From the NCBI GenBank assembly GCA_940671915.1, contig CALNVZ010003434.1:118954-182953 (forward strand): a stretch of 64,000 nucleotides of DNA. Reading direction: 5' to 3'. The position numbers and the translations under genes are program-made. Below are positions 1 to 11,300 of the stretch, piece after piece. The notes under the pieces were generated by a model. It worked only from the letters and a program-made list of their open reading frames with translations. It was not told the DNA's origin and ran no database searches. The number at the start of each line of letters is the position of its first letter. Positions within the stretch are counted from its first letter, which is position 1. The stretch is from Paracentrotus lividus. Taxonomy: Eukaryota > Echinodermata > Echinoidea > Camarodonta > Echinidae.

Positions 1-220
1 AAGCTAGGGAGAAGGCGCCGTAATTCCAACAGAATTACTCAAAAAACGGCCCTCAAAAATACTCCCAATAAATAGGAAACCACGACCTAGACATTGGCTA
101 GGACAACTAAGAGCAAGACCCCACAAATTAGGCATCAAAAAGGTTCACAAAAAGTGAAAAACAAACCCATTTGCGGGAGCAAGTTCTGAGGGTTACTCCG
201 CTCAAACGACGCGCCAGCCG

Positions 221-990
221 ATGAGAAAAGAGGAAGTTTGTTGGTATAGTTTTGTGCTGAGTGCACCATTCACGAGGAGGGCGCCCTATCTCACAGGGAG
301 GGGAAGATAGGAGATCAATAGAGGANNNNNNNNNNNNNNNNNNNNNNNNNNNNNNNNNNNNNNNNNNNNNNNNNNNNNNNNNNNNNNNNNNNNNNNNNNN
401 NNNNNNNNNNNNNNNNNNNNNNNNNNNNNNNNNNNNNNNNNNNNNNNNNNNNNNNNNNNNNNNNNNNNNNNNNNNNNNNNNNNNNNNNNNNNNNNNNNNN
501 NNNNNNNNNNNNNNNNNNNNNNNNNNNNNNNNNNNNNNNNNNNNNNNNNNNNNNNNNNNNNNNNNNNNNNNNNNNNNNNNNNNNNNNNNNNNNNNNNNNN
601 NNNNNNNNNNNNNNNNNNNNNNNNNNNNNNNNNNNNNNNNNNNNNNNNNNNNNNNNNNNNNNNNNNNNNNNNNNNNNNNNNNNNNNNNNNNNNNNNNNNN
701 NNNNNNNNNNNNNNNNNNNNNNNNNNNNNNNNNNNNNNNNNNNNNNNNNNNNNNNNNNNNNNNNNNNNNNNNNNNNNNNNNNNNNNNNNNNNNNNNNNNN
801 NNNNNNNNNNNNNNNNNNNNNNNNNNNNNNNNNNNNNNNNNNNNNNNNNNNNNNNNNNAAACCAACGATACTTTAACCCCGAAAACTTTTGCTCTATTGT
901 CTCCTATCTTCCCCTCCCCTGTGAGAAGGGCGCCCTCTCGTTATGAGGGCACTCAGCCAAAACATACCAACAAACTTCCTCTTGTCTCAT
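221..990. repeat. Inverted repeat flanking the gap
   Basis: The bases at 221..322 reappear as reverse complement at 891..990 with some substitutions and small indels. Shared anchors include GAGGAAGTTTGTTGGTAT, GAGGGCGCCC, TCTCACAGGG and AGGGGAAGATAGGAGA. The loop is the gap. The arms could be terminal or internal complementary repeats of the DIRS-like element that follows, or two opposed copies of its 3' untranslated region. Confidence 0.75.
326..858. other. Assembly gap (533 N)
   Basis: A run of N. It sits exactly at the centre of an inverted repeat (arms 221..322 and 891..990), so it probably marks a place where assembly across a foldback failed. Confidence 0.99.
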
Positions 991-1289
991 ACCACCCTAA
1001 AACTTTAAGTAGTGATGGACGGGAGGAGGGAGGGATTGTAGGCAAATATATAATTCTTTATTGAAATAATAAATTAGTGATAATTTTTATGATTTACTTC
1101 AAAAGAATGATATATTTTGCCTACTTTGCTATACGACCAGCACCGATTTGTACTGGGGAGGTACAACACCTACAGTTTTAGATAATAAGGATACGCCTAG
1201 CAATGATAGGAACAAAGAGAAAAGTTTCCTTCCATCGCAGAAACGTTCACCCATATTTTATAAACATACACTTTCCACGGGAAATTCCC

Positions 1290-1500
1290 TTAAAAACATG
1301 TCCCCAAAGGCCGTACCCTCACATCAAGGTCCCAGGATAAACTAGGTACCTTGGTCCTCGGGTCCGCATCTATCTCGAGATAGTACTCCCAGTACTGGTC
1401 CGAAAGATTCCATTGATATAACCAATTTGGACATTTTTCAGAATCAAAGATGTCTTCAACGGCGCCACATTCTGTCAGTGCGCAACGATGAAAATTGACT
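1290..1500 (-). pseudogene. Tyrosine recombinase fragment (DIRS-like)
   Basis: The minus strand reads ...DPRTKVPSLSWDLDVRVRPLG... before a stop. DIRS recombinase frames of animals commonly carry a P.WDL..VLR.L..PPFEPL block near the start of the catalytic domain. The catalytic Arg/His/Arg/Tyr part would lie at lower coordinates. The region 1148..1290 has only a weak continuation and then reaches the direct repeat at 1038..1096. Confidence 0.4.
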
Positions 1501-1552
1501 AAAGGGACGTAGGAAAATTTTTAACAGACCGGAAATTCTGTCTGATTTTCGT

Positions 1553-1756
1553 TCAAAGCATGTCGAAAGAGAAAAGATGAATATCTCTATAATTCCAACC
1601 TAAGTGGCTCGTTGATAGAAGAGGAACGAGCAATAAACTAGCGTTTTCCCGACATATACAAATCAGGAGAAACTTTGGAAGTCTATCCAGGCAGAACCTA
1701 GAGAGGTGGTGTGAAGGAGGGTAAGCTAGGACCTGATTGTCCTCGCGACCACTCAA
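1553..1756 (-). pseudogene. RNase H/linker fragment of DIRS-like polyprotein
   Basis: The fragment contains LAYPPSHHLSRF and ASLLLVPLLS, matching the pattern AYPPF.LI...L..I......LLLVPLWP that closes DIRS and gypsy-type polyproteins before the recombinase. Its position between the reverse transcriptase and recombinase remnants supports the call. Confidence 0.45.
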
Positions 1757-2410
1757 ATTAGAGACCCGAGGTTTGAGTAGGGACTCTTAAGAGATAGAAA
1801 AATAAAGGAAGTGATGACAGAAGAACCGCTGAAATTGACTATCCATCGATAATAATTGAATAGCTGGATAGCTTAATAGCTGATCCAAATCCCTCTGGGG
1901 TAAGCAGAACATTACCCCGTCGAGTGAAAGATGATGAAAACGGTGTGAACGGGAGAAAAGTTTTCTCGAACCCACAGAAATATTACCGTTCGGAAGAAGG
2001 GTTTTACTAGTGGATACACACCTACTCCCTTAAGGTCGAGAGGAGCACAATCGTCACATCCTGAAGCTCGAAATTGACTTCTTGATAACGCTGAATATAA
2101 AAGGAAGACGTTTCAGGTGTTCGAGAGTTAGCTCTAACCTCTGCTGTTATGCTAAGAACTCACACCACGGCAAGTGTTATGGTTTCTCCGTTAATCAGAG
2201 GGAAAACTATCGCAACCAAGTCCGCGGCTGTGTAGAGAGGAGTGATGATAATCGTCGACGTCCTGCCTTAACCCCTTGGGACTGAGCCCGAATATATTCG
2301 GGTCGAGGTCTATGGGAAATGTGTGTTGTAGCCAAATCCGCTCGTCTCCAACAGGTTGATACTTCCTAGTGAAACAGGAGAATACTACCCGGAAGAACAA
2401 GGATTTTCGG

Positions 2411-2602
2411 TCAGTTCCGGAATTTGAAACGACAAACCTGGGTAAACCCAAAATATCTCCTTATATAAAATCCTAACCTCAGAAAAACAGAAGATTTTAC
2501 TGACTTGAGGAAGCCAAACTGAGGAGAAGTCAAACTGAGGTCGGCCTTGCGACTCAGTCGTGTGAAATCTATGAAAACAGCGACCACTCTGAAGTGAGTC
2601 AC
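2411..2602 (-). pseudogene. Reverse transcriptase C-terminal fragment (DIRS-like)
   Basis: The fragment contains FGFLKSVKSSVF and then LGFYIRRYFGF. This resembles the GF.IN..KS.L.P.Q.I.FLGF.ID block that follows the catalytic YxDD motif in DIRS and gypsy-like reverse transcriptases. The position where YxDD should lie, just upstream at about 2603..2640, is decayed and contains a stop. Confidence 0.4.
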
Positions 2603-3375
2603 TTATACGTCGTGGAAAAGGAAAGGTTCAAACCAATTATTTTTCCCAAAATCGGTATGTGCGAAGCGACTGACCGATGTTCTCGTTGTTGCATCAGAGC
2701 TAGAGTTGAAGGCTACTCTGCTCCTAGCAGTGAGAGTAAATCCTCTATGCGAATGAAATAAGACATCATCCCTCCGATGTCTGTTTCACCTAAACTGTCC
2801 GCTATCTGTAAAGGTCCTTGAAGTGAGGAAGAACTTTCTCACATTCAGGCTCTCCAAACGTCGTTGAGAAAGAAGGTCTCGGAGATTCCAATCACCGAAG
2901 ACAAGGGGCCTCGATAATGGACTCTCCCTCCTAACTGTGAAGCATATGCGGTCAATATAATTGAAGAACGGAGCGCTCCCATGTCTTCCCTGGAAGTGAA
3001 CTCCTTAACCGCCCAAAAGGAATATGAGGTTTAATTTCAGTAGAAAGGAATTCTAGACGGAGGCGGACTGAAATTCAGGCTGGAAAATCTCAAGAGTCGA
3101 ACATTGAGAGGTCACGTTAAAGGTCTGCCAAATTAGGAACCTGGACCAACAACTTCGATAGTCAACATGACATCCTTAATGTAATAACACTTAAAACCTC
3201 CTCAACGCGATCCAAGACTCTCTAAGTAGATCGGAAGTCTACTATCTCCAAACTGGGTCTCGTCAGATGATTCGCGGTGTCCGGTTGAGTCCTAATACAT
3301 GGAATCAACTCTTAACTCAATCAAACATGATGCAGTTTAGAACTTAAAGTCTGCTGCTGGTCCTCCCAACTGAGA

Positions 3376-3642
3376 CTACGTGTATCGAGTCTCCGCTTTT
3401 GGGGAAAGGAATGTAGAAATTAGACACAATTTAGGGTAGATTGTGACTTTCTCGATTTCTTCCTTTGAGCTATGTTCCCGGACACGGGACACGTTAAGTG
3501 GTTTGGGTGGATGACTCTTGAAGACATCCCTGGATCGAGGTTTCTCAAAATCTAAAATGAGACCGAATCTGATTGCCGAAACGATAATAATCGTTTGAGA
3601 TCGGAAAACAAATAGCGTTCCATCGGACCTAAATTTTTCCAA
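3376..3642 (-). pseudogene. Reverse transcriptase N-terminal fragment (DIRS-like)
   Basis: An 88-codon open stretch includes AIRFGLILDF, then EEIEKVTIYPKL and ISTFLSPKAETRY. DIRS reverse transcriptases have a corresponding order: a V..GY.I.F segment, an EE..L..GAIE segment, then a S..FLVPK segment leading to RP. The expected catalytic aspartate motif does not follow cleanly because frame is lost just downstream (below 3376). Confidence 0.45.
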
Positions 3643-4496
3643 ACGTAGGTGGAGGTCACACTCAGGCGCTTTCCTCCCATACTAAAAAGGATGAGAGTCG
3701 AAGCGATCTGAGCTACTCCTATCCTGACTTCTACCCCATCTGAACCGTATGATTTCCTCGACCCGACTGTTGTGATGAAGAGTGTTATGTCTGACTTCCT
3801 TGTCAGACGGTTATCCAGTTCGAAGAAAAGTTGACGTGAGGATTGTAATTACACGTCAAAAAGTAATAACAGACTTGTAGTTGATATCAAGCTTTTCTAA
3901 ACTACCTTAAAGGTCTTGGCCGATTCTCGGCCTCTGAAAAATCCACCCCACCGGGATTTGGGCGTCACGCGAAGCAGTCCAGTGAAACTGGGGATAAGAC
4001 CACCATGACCCCAAGATGTCTCGAATCTCTTTCTTGTAGACACTGTCCCTCTGGTGGGACAAAGGGCGGAGCGAAAAGATCGACCGTGATGAGATTTTTC
4101 AAGGTAAAAAAAAAAATTTTTCTTTGTCTGAACTCGAACTCCAGTTCTGATCTAAACCTCCCTTCATTTGACTACGGGATCGATCAGCCCAGTTACAAGA
4201 GAAACTTCTCTGATCATGAGATTCAATTAGTGACCCGTATTTCGTCTGTTATCTCCAACATTATTGACGATAATGTCTGAAAGGAGGGTCGCTAGTTCTC
4301 CTGAGTGAAGAATAAATCTCGCCTTTTAACCTTTCCTTCATTCTTCCTAGTGAGTTTAGAGTAGAAAACTTAAGGTTCTGTTATCTCACACAATCTGCTT
4401 CTTCGCTTGGGCGATTCGAGGACGAATAGCAAAGTAGGCAAATATATAATTCTTTATTGTAAATAATAAAATTAGTGATAATTTTTATGGTTTATG

Positions 4497-5676
4497 CAGT
4501 TTATAAAATATAATATTGCAGTGGTAGTAGAGTGAACCTTTCTAAATCCGAGTTGGTTAATGAGAATATTATTTCTATCTACAGGTATGAAGTTAATTTT
4601 TCTAAGATGTTGTTTACATAATTTCTTATTACTGCAAAAAAAAAAAAAAATCAAGGACCTATATTACAATGTTGAGAAAGAGTTACAAGTTATAAATGTC
4701 TTTAAAACATTGTTCGATTGTGTGATTTTGTTTTGTTTTTTTTTTTTTTTTTTTCAAACCTTCATTTTTTTTTGTATAGATCTATCTTTTTTTTTTTCTT
4801 TCTTGTATCAAAACCAACTTGATTTCAAAAGGTGAACCTGTCCTTTAAACCTTCATAACATGTAGCATGATACATGTACATGGTTGTTATAGAATCCTAC
4901 AGTACCGAATTATATTGTGTACAGGTCTTCTCTGTTGGGGATCTCATATACTTGTTTTTCCTTGATTATCCCACTTCTCTTTTGTGGGTAAATGCTTCAC
5001 GTTTTGTAGGCAAATATTTGAATTCTCTGTATGTTTATCCAGTAATGTGTGAATAGTACTTCACACCCTGATGTGGACATTCATGAAAGTTCTTTAATTG
5101 AGATGTGCATTGTGTAATAAAAACCCTCACCCTGTAACTACATGTACATGTATATTAGATTGATTACACTTTAAAGATGTTTGTATCATCAAAATATGGA
5201 ACTTTAAGAGGCAGATATTGCCTGTTATATGCCTTGATCTATTAATTAATTATTATTATTATTTCTTTTTTTGTGATCTTAATATGTAGAATGTAAAATG
5301 ATGAATTTGTAGATTACATGTACATAGCAATGCTTGAGGAAAAAACAACTAAATAGGCCTATACACTCTGATTATGGCAGGGTTGTTTTTTTCAATAACA
5401 CAAACTGTATTTCAGAAAATCTTCAATTACAAGGAAAAGAGAATAAGAATATCTTGCGCACTGTACAAATCATGTTTTATGTATAACAATGTACTACAGT
5501 GTATGAATATGGACATGATGTAAGTTTGAACCCAAAACACAACTTATTACAAGCAACATTTTTGATTGATTGAAAACATGTTGGTTTATTGTATGTACCA
5601 TGTGAGTATATTGATGGAAACTATGATGCTTAATATATTTTTGTTCTCTTTCTCTTTTTCACTCTAAATTTGACAG
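4497..5676. other. AT-rich non-coding stretch upstream of first visible exon
   Basis: Contains poly-T/poly-A runs (4636..4650, 4736..4755), several ACATGTACATGT palindromes (around 4866 and 5145), and a pyrimidine tract leading to the acceptor at 5676. No GRK exon, promoter or other gene could be recognised. It is presumably the 3' part of a large intron. Confidence 0.7.
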
Positions 5677-5750
5677 GATATCTCTTGTTCAAAGACTACT
5701 GTGAGAACTGTGCGGATGTACAAGTACAACAACTGCAATTCTACGAAGCG
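5677..5750 (+). CDS. GRK2: GRK2/3 exon: start of the visible RGS-homology domain
   Basis: A 74-bp internal exon. The acceptor is a pyrimidine-rich tract ending tttgacag, and the donor is GCG|gtaggt. It enters in phase 1 (the upstream exon supplies the first base of a Gly codon) and ends in phase 0. It encodes (G)YLLFKDYCENCADVQ followed by VQQLQFYEA. This matches the GRK2 RGS segment that reads GYLLFRDF and ends in EFYEE. An early RGS helix that helps form the G-alpha-q binding module is expected here. The middle (CADVQVQQ) is less conserved than the ends. The preceding exons are not visible between 4497 and 5676, so the gene begins further upstream. Confidence 0.9.
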
Positions 5751-5990
5751 GTAGGTGCAAAGACAGATTTGAGTGCAAAAGATTCAAGTCTGATTGAATC
5801 AGAATTTGTAAATGTGATATTAGAGTGGTGGAGATTCTGAGATTGTGCATATCCAATATTCTGTTGACGAGTGCCCCTTCCGAAAAGGTTACCCGTCTGA
5901 AAACAGACCGCGAAAGAACTTTTATCTTGTTGACTAACCTGACTATAACTGGTTTGAGACAGCAAAACAAATCTTTACACCCTGTTATAT

Positions 5991-6085
5991 GTACAGCTTG
6001 GGAAATAATTATTAGACCACATCATATGGGATCTTTTAAAAAGATGATTTGGTGTCTATGATAATTTTTTCCCAAGCTGCACATG
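5991..6085. mobile_element. Short MITE-like foldback
   Basis: GTACAGCTTGGGAAATAATT at the left is repeated in inverse orientation at the right (AATTTTTTCCCAAGCTGCAC), with arms of roughly 35 bp and almost no loop. It lies immediately beside the larger TIR element starting at 6088. Confidence 0.7.
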
Positions 6086-6087
6086 TA

Positions 6088-7043
6088 CCGTATTTGCCGG
6101 CGATAAGGCCGCAGCGCCGTATAGGCCGCACCCCCTTTTTGACAACTTTTTTTTGGAAAAAAAAAAAATGGAAAAAAAAAATTTCTTAAAAAAATAAATA
6201 TCCCAACAAACAATGTATACTAAGAAAAGTAAGAAATAAGCCCTGAAAAGAGCAGCCAATGATTTATTTTTATAAGTACTCAAAAGACAATGACAAGTCA
6301 GAATCTAACGTTAGACTTGAGTCTAATTCACTCAGATTCTTAGCAAACTTCAACCCTCTGCAGCTTCATCACATGCACACAGCACAAAATCACAACAAAC
6401 ACACACACCAGCGCACAGCAGGCAGCATGTGTGTGCTTTGCGATAAGCCAACAAATATTCCGATTTTGCTGCTAAAATCACATCTTTGGAACTAGTTTCC
6501 AACATGTGGTAGTAATGGCATATGAAATATTTACATAGGCTCTTATATCCTACCTTTATTCTTGAATATAATACTAAAATTAAAGCTGAAAATCTAGATC
6601 TAAAAGATGAAAAAGATCGTAAAATTTTCAGCTGTTTTGTAGCTGTTCATAACATGAACTACAGAGGGCGGCAGATCACCAAAAATCATATTTTGCAACT
6701 GGCAGCAGCTGCGCGATCCTATTTTTATTTTTATTTTTTTTGGACATGTATTTTGCTCAGAAATGACTCATTATCGGCAGCAATTAAAAAAAAACCAGAG
6801 TGCTGAGGTTTATTCATGAGAAAAACAATTTTTCATCTCCACAATGTAGCTCAAACATGTTGGTAAGATCTTCTATTCCTGTGGTTCCTATTGCAATGTT
6901 TTACCAGTCCCATGTGTGCAAAAACATGTGTTTTCAAGGGGTTGAAAATACCCGATTTTGTTGTTGTCGTGTATAAGCCGCACCCCGACTTTGCGACATT
7001 ATTTTATCCAAAAATACTGCGGCCTTTACGCCGGCAAATACGG
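6088..7043. mobile_element. TIR DNA transposon remnant with TA target duplication
   Basis: The left end CCGTATTTGCCGGCGATAAG and the right end, which in reverse complement reads CCGTATTTGCCGGCGTAAAG, form terminal inverted repeats continuing through GGCCGCAG. A second inner match contains the GTGCGGC/GCCGCAC motif. TA dinucleotides flank both ends (6086-6087 and 7044-7045), as expected for Tc1/mariner/pogo-type insertions. About 956 bp long, with no transposase recognised, so it is a non-autonomous or decayed copy. Confidence 0.75.
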
Positions 7044-7785
7044 TAGGCTACATATTTTGACTGGTCCAAGCCTGGAAATGCTTTGATTACGCTGCAGCAC
7101 TCTTTCCTACCCAAGATAGTTTCCTGTTGGCTGCTGATAATAGGGCATCCTGCTTATATACAAACATGGCATCATTTTGTACATTATTTAGCAAAACAGA
7201 TAAGCTCATTTGTTTTGTTGATTAATTGTTGATATATCTTGGCGAAAGCCGTCCTGAAGATGGACAGTCAACCTGTCCGAAACGTCGAGCACTCTCTACT
7301 ACTACTCAAGCCTTCCTCGCATCTCGTCTTCTCAATTGGTTTACAGTCCTTTTCAGGACTAAATCAAGAAAGATTACCTCTAATTCTACTCTCTACTCTC
7401 CATCTCGCCTATCAATTTTCTACTTAATTTCTGTAACTCTCCATTTCCTCTTCCACTTTCTCAAACAGTCCTTTTTAGAACTAACCACATGGCGAACCGT
7501 AAACCTCATCACCGTAAAAACCAGTATGATGTACAATGTATATTGGTTTGAAGTTGGAAGCACTTGTGAATATACATGTACATGTAATGATGCCGTAAAT
7601 GGACATGTGTTTGCGGTAGATTAACTTTCATAAAATCAGCAGCAAACCTAACGTAACCTCACTGAGTCCACTATAAACTGTTTAATAATTGAATGGCTAG
7701 ATTGATCGCTGATTGGCTCAATGCGTGTGAAGACAAAGTCAAATCTCTAGCCGCTCATGTGCTGAACTGTACCAAAGACCTGTCT

Positions 7786-7990
7786 AAAGAGCCTGTCCCA
7801 CAGAAGGGTGATTGTTGTAGCGACAACTGGCGAATTTGCTATTTTGTGTACGGTAGCAAGTTGTTTTTGTAGCCAAGAATAGATAGTCGTAGGTAGGTCT
7901 ATAATTGCCGTTTTTTTAGGCGATCTACTTAATATTCTTACATTATCAGGGTGTCTCCACAATGATTGCCTCCTATGGGACAGGCCCTTT
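7786..7990. mobile_element. MITE with ~35-bp TIRs
   Basis: AAAGAGCCTGTCCCACAGAA at the left is mirrored at the right (reverse complement AAAGGGCCTGTCCCATAGGA). The similarity continues with gaps through the ATTGTTG block. No coding content. Confidence 0.7.
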
Positions 7991-8122
7991 AGACTTCCTG
8001 ACAATGTTGTCCTGGACAAGATGTAGTCCTGGACAAGATTGCTTCGGAGCAATCTCTGGGTAGGCTTACAGCATTTGCATCTGTTTTCAACCTGTTTAAA
8101 TATCAATGTGTACATGAAACCA

Positions 8123-8361
8123 GTGCCCTGTAACTCAAAGACTTACTAGTAATAAAAAGTTGCAATTGATTTTTTTCTCGGTAACCTCATTTGGAAACGA
8201 TGTACAGTTATGGATTAGGATTTGGATATGATTAAGATTAGGGTTAGGGCTAGTGTTAGGATTAAGATCATCAACTTGGAGCATCATGTCCATGATGAGG
8301 CTACCAAGAAAAAAAATCAGTCGTAACTTTTTATCAATCGTAAGTCTCTGTTACAGGGCAC
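8123..8361. mobile_element. MITE family 1, copy A
   Basis: The ends GTGCCCTGTAAC...GTTACAGGGCAC are perfect 12-bp inverted ends within about 60-bp TIRs. The TIRs include GACTTAC, AAAAAGTT and GATTTTTTTCT. The centre holds GATTAGGGTTAGGGCTAG. A second copy lies in inverse orientation at 56618..56853. Confidence 0.85.
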
Positions 8362-11300
8362 AGGTTGTAATATGGCAGCCCTGTTGACCCATGTGGAGTT
8401 GAAAGGTGAACCAGATGTACATTGTAGACATATACATGTATGTAGGAAGCATTTTATCCAGTGTAGCCTGTTCATACCACTATTTCAGGTACCAGCACGT
8501 TGTTGTTGTCTATCAAATTTTAAAGAGCGTCTCACGTTCTTGCAGAGAATAAGTTGGCCTAAGTTGTTACTTGTATGCATTTTATAGGCCCTAGTTCAAT
8601 TATCAGAAACATCCTTGTCAGATCTTGTTTAATACTGATACATTTTGTGTGCCTATCTGGCAAGGCTCATCACGTATTTTGCTACGCTCATATGTGGGCA
8701 AGAAAACAATCCAGTCTGTGCAAGGGGTGGGGGGGGGGTGATGTTTTGTATAAATTTGTATTCATGTGGTTACTGTGTGGAAATGAAAGTCCTGGGGCCT
8801 GTACATGTAGATAAAGAAGATTTTATTAAGTTTGCTTAAATCCTCTCTTAAATTGATTTTATGTTAGATCTTCTTGTTCAAGGATGTTTATTGATGCTTT
8901 ATTTCATATCATTATGCAATTGGTTAAAAGTGATTTTTGATGTTCCTCCAAACCTGGAGCCTCAAAAAGAAAAAGAAAAATAATCGTTAACTTGTCGAAT
9001 CAAGGGTGCAAAACCCCTTTACAAAACCCCTTTACATAAGTGTACACGTAGGCCTACATGCATGCACCAGACAGTGTTTAAAAAAAATATATATATATTC
9101 ATCAAGACTATTTCATGAAGGAAACTTGTATGGTATCTTGGTACAGCTTTGGTTGCGATTCAGTTTTGAATTAGGTTTAGGTTTAGCATCAGGTTTAGGG
9201 CTGGATGAAGGGTCAAAGTTGGAAACCTATATTCAACTGACCTTTAAGAATATGACGCAAATCATTTGTTTTACAATCGTAATTATGAAATAATTTACAC
9301 AAGTGCAAGCAGTTCAGGGTTTTGGGTATCTAACTATGTTCAAACATCTTCCTTTCTCTCAAGGGCCAATTTGTCTTCTTGAAACATTTACTTTTACTGG
9401 AATTTAACCCCTGGATGACCTTTCAAGTGAGTCATGTCACTTGAGAAGAGAGAACATGTAAACACTGTAAAAGCAATGTTTACCATTATTCCCTCCAAAG
9501 TACATTGTACGTGTGAAAGCTATATTCACAAGGTACCATCGATGACTTCAATTCTTGAGATTTTGTAAGCTTGAGAATTGAAACCTCGATGGCTGACCTC
9601 CGAGTCAGTTATGATGGAGCATTTATGATTCTTGAGGTTTCCTAATAATCTAATAACTACCGTAACCAAATAGGAGGTAGACAAAAAAAGTATTATCCTA
9701 AACTGTTACTAGAAACAATTTAAATGTAGACTGGACGATTATTAGACTATGATAAAGAATGTAGATACAAACATGAGGGGGAGAGGATACAAAAGAATAA
9801 AAAACAAAATGACCATCATTTTATGCTTTTTAGTGTGTTCAGCCCTGCCACCCCCTCCTTTCAAAAACATTATGTTGCCCTTGTTGTGGGTTTCCAAGTT
9901 TGTACTGAAATGATAGACAGACTGTTATGTACAAAGTGTACATGTAGTTCTAAGCGTGATAACGAAATTAATCCATGATACATGTAGTTTAGAGCATACT
10001 GACTGAGCTTACAATCTCCAATCATATCATCAATACTGATGGTACCCGTTAGTAGATTGTAGGATTAGAGTGGAGTTTTTCTCCTCATTTACATGTACTG
10101 ATACATAAGATTTGAAGCTAACATTAACTAGTAGGCCTGCATGTAGGTAGAACTTTTTAAATCAAATTTTCTTTTTGAAACCTGAAAGCTTGCTATAGAG
10201 GTGTGCCATGTTACACCTGTGTGTACTTGTAGTTGGTTATTAAGTTTCATGTTTTATATTACGGTTCATCTTTAGAAATGTTGTGTGGGGGAAAATATGA
10301 CCTTGTTTATGAATTACTTCAAACTCAATAATAGAGGCTCTCAGACCTGAACTTAATATTGAAGGGGGAATCTTTTACATTACAAGCATCCACTGCATAA
10401 CCTAATCAGATTATTATCACCACTGAGGAATCTTTAAGATGGTACATGTAGTTCTCAAATACTGAAGGGGACTAAATTGTTTACCCGTGACTATCTTTTT
10501 CGTTTGCGTGTTTACAGATTCTCCACTATTTTACAACTGCTCTTGAAACCCTCAACTCCAGATCCCGATAAGAAGAAATTATGAGAAGACAGAATTGGCT
10601 CTACATTCCTTGGTTTCTTTTCATACTCTTGGAAATGAAATTTATGGGGCAGCTTTTAAAATTCTGGGGGCTTGACACTGAACGTGATAATGGATGCGGT
10701 TTCTCTCACAGTGACATCACGGTCCTCCTTAGCGCGATGATTGATGAAAATTTGAGGGATTTATCGTTTTGGTTTTGTGCTAATTTGGCCCCCATGCCTG
10801 AGCTTGAAAGGTCAACTCCCAAATAGTATTTATTGTGTTTATTGTAAGGTAGTAAACATGAAGGTCTGGTGCGAGGATAGATATACAATCCCACGCTCTT
10901 TCTTGCTCTCTCTCCTCCAAATTGATGTCGTCCATGTTATGAACATGGAGCCTAATATAATTAATTTTCATCCCTTAAGTTCACTTTATTAGCTGGAGTG
11001 ATTTTAACATTTCTGTTGTTTTCAAGTGCTTCTTCTTTTTACTTAGGGATATTATAAAATTGAAAGTTCAAGCCACTGGAAGATCATCCCACGTATGCTA
11101 TAAATGGTGATGTTCTGGATCGTATTAGCGATGAACTTCAAAGATAAAAGTTGTTGTGTTTGGCTCCCCGCCCACCACCAATGGCAGTAATCTACTGCGT
11201 ATAGGTTGTCTATTTCTTTAATTTCCGGGCTGAGAAACTTGAAAAATGCAGTTGAAAAGAAAGATTTAATTTTGCTTCCCACACACTCAAACTCCTTGTT

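Larger units (their letters stand above)
1148..3642 (-). mobile_element. Decayed DIRS-like (tyrosine-recombinase) retrotransposon
   Basis: Four minus-strand fragments resemble the DIRS retroelement order: reverse transcriptase start (3642..3376), reverse transcriptase end (2602..2411), RNase H to linker (1756..1553) and tyrosine recombinase N-terminal part (about 1500..1290). They are collinear 5' to 3' on the minus strand and separated by stops and frame changes, so no product can be made. The stretch 3643..4433 and the short + strand reading frame at 4005..4280 show nothing I recognise. They might hold the decayed gag-like region. The assignment rests on motif similarity recalled by eye. 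Confidence 0.5.
1038..4495. repeat. ~60-bp direct repeat bracketing a 3.3-kb segment
   Basis: The sequence starting GTAGGCAAATATATAATTCT at 1038..1096 recurs at 4434..4495 with only a few differences (for example one extra A and GATTTAC versus GGTTTAT). Everything between is different in character (less AT-rich, containing retroelement remnants). The two copies could be short terminal or split direct repeats of the element, an unusually long target duplication, or an assembly duplication. Confidence 0.7.

Noticed and set aside
261..1064. Long open frame across the gap
   Set aside because: Most of it is N, so openness is artificial.
4005..4280. 91-codon + strand frame upstream of the gene
   Set aside because: No similarity recognised. 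It lies inside the segment bracketed by direct repeats and opposite to the decayed element.
4874..5056. Short frame considered as the missing upstream GRK2 exon
   Set aside because: It does not resemble the N-terminal GRK2 sequence and lacks fitting splice sites.
6259..6806. Two reading frames inside the TIR element, considered as transposase remnants
   Set aside because: Neither shows a DDE/D or DNA-binding motif.
7226..7460. An open stretch with GAAGATGGACAGTCAACCTG and CCGAAACGTCGAGC, resembling text often seen near retroelement ends
   Set aside because: I could not place it in a named family or find a second copy in the window, so it is not listed as an element.
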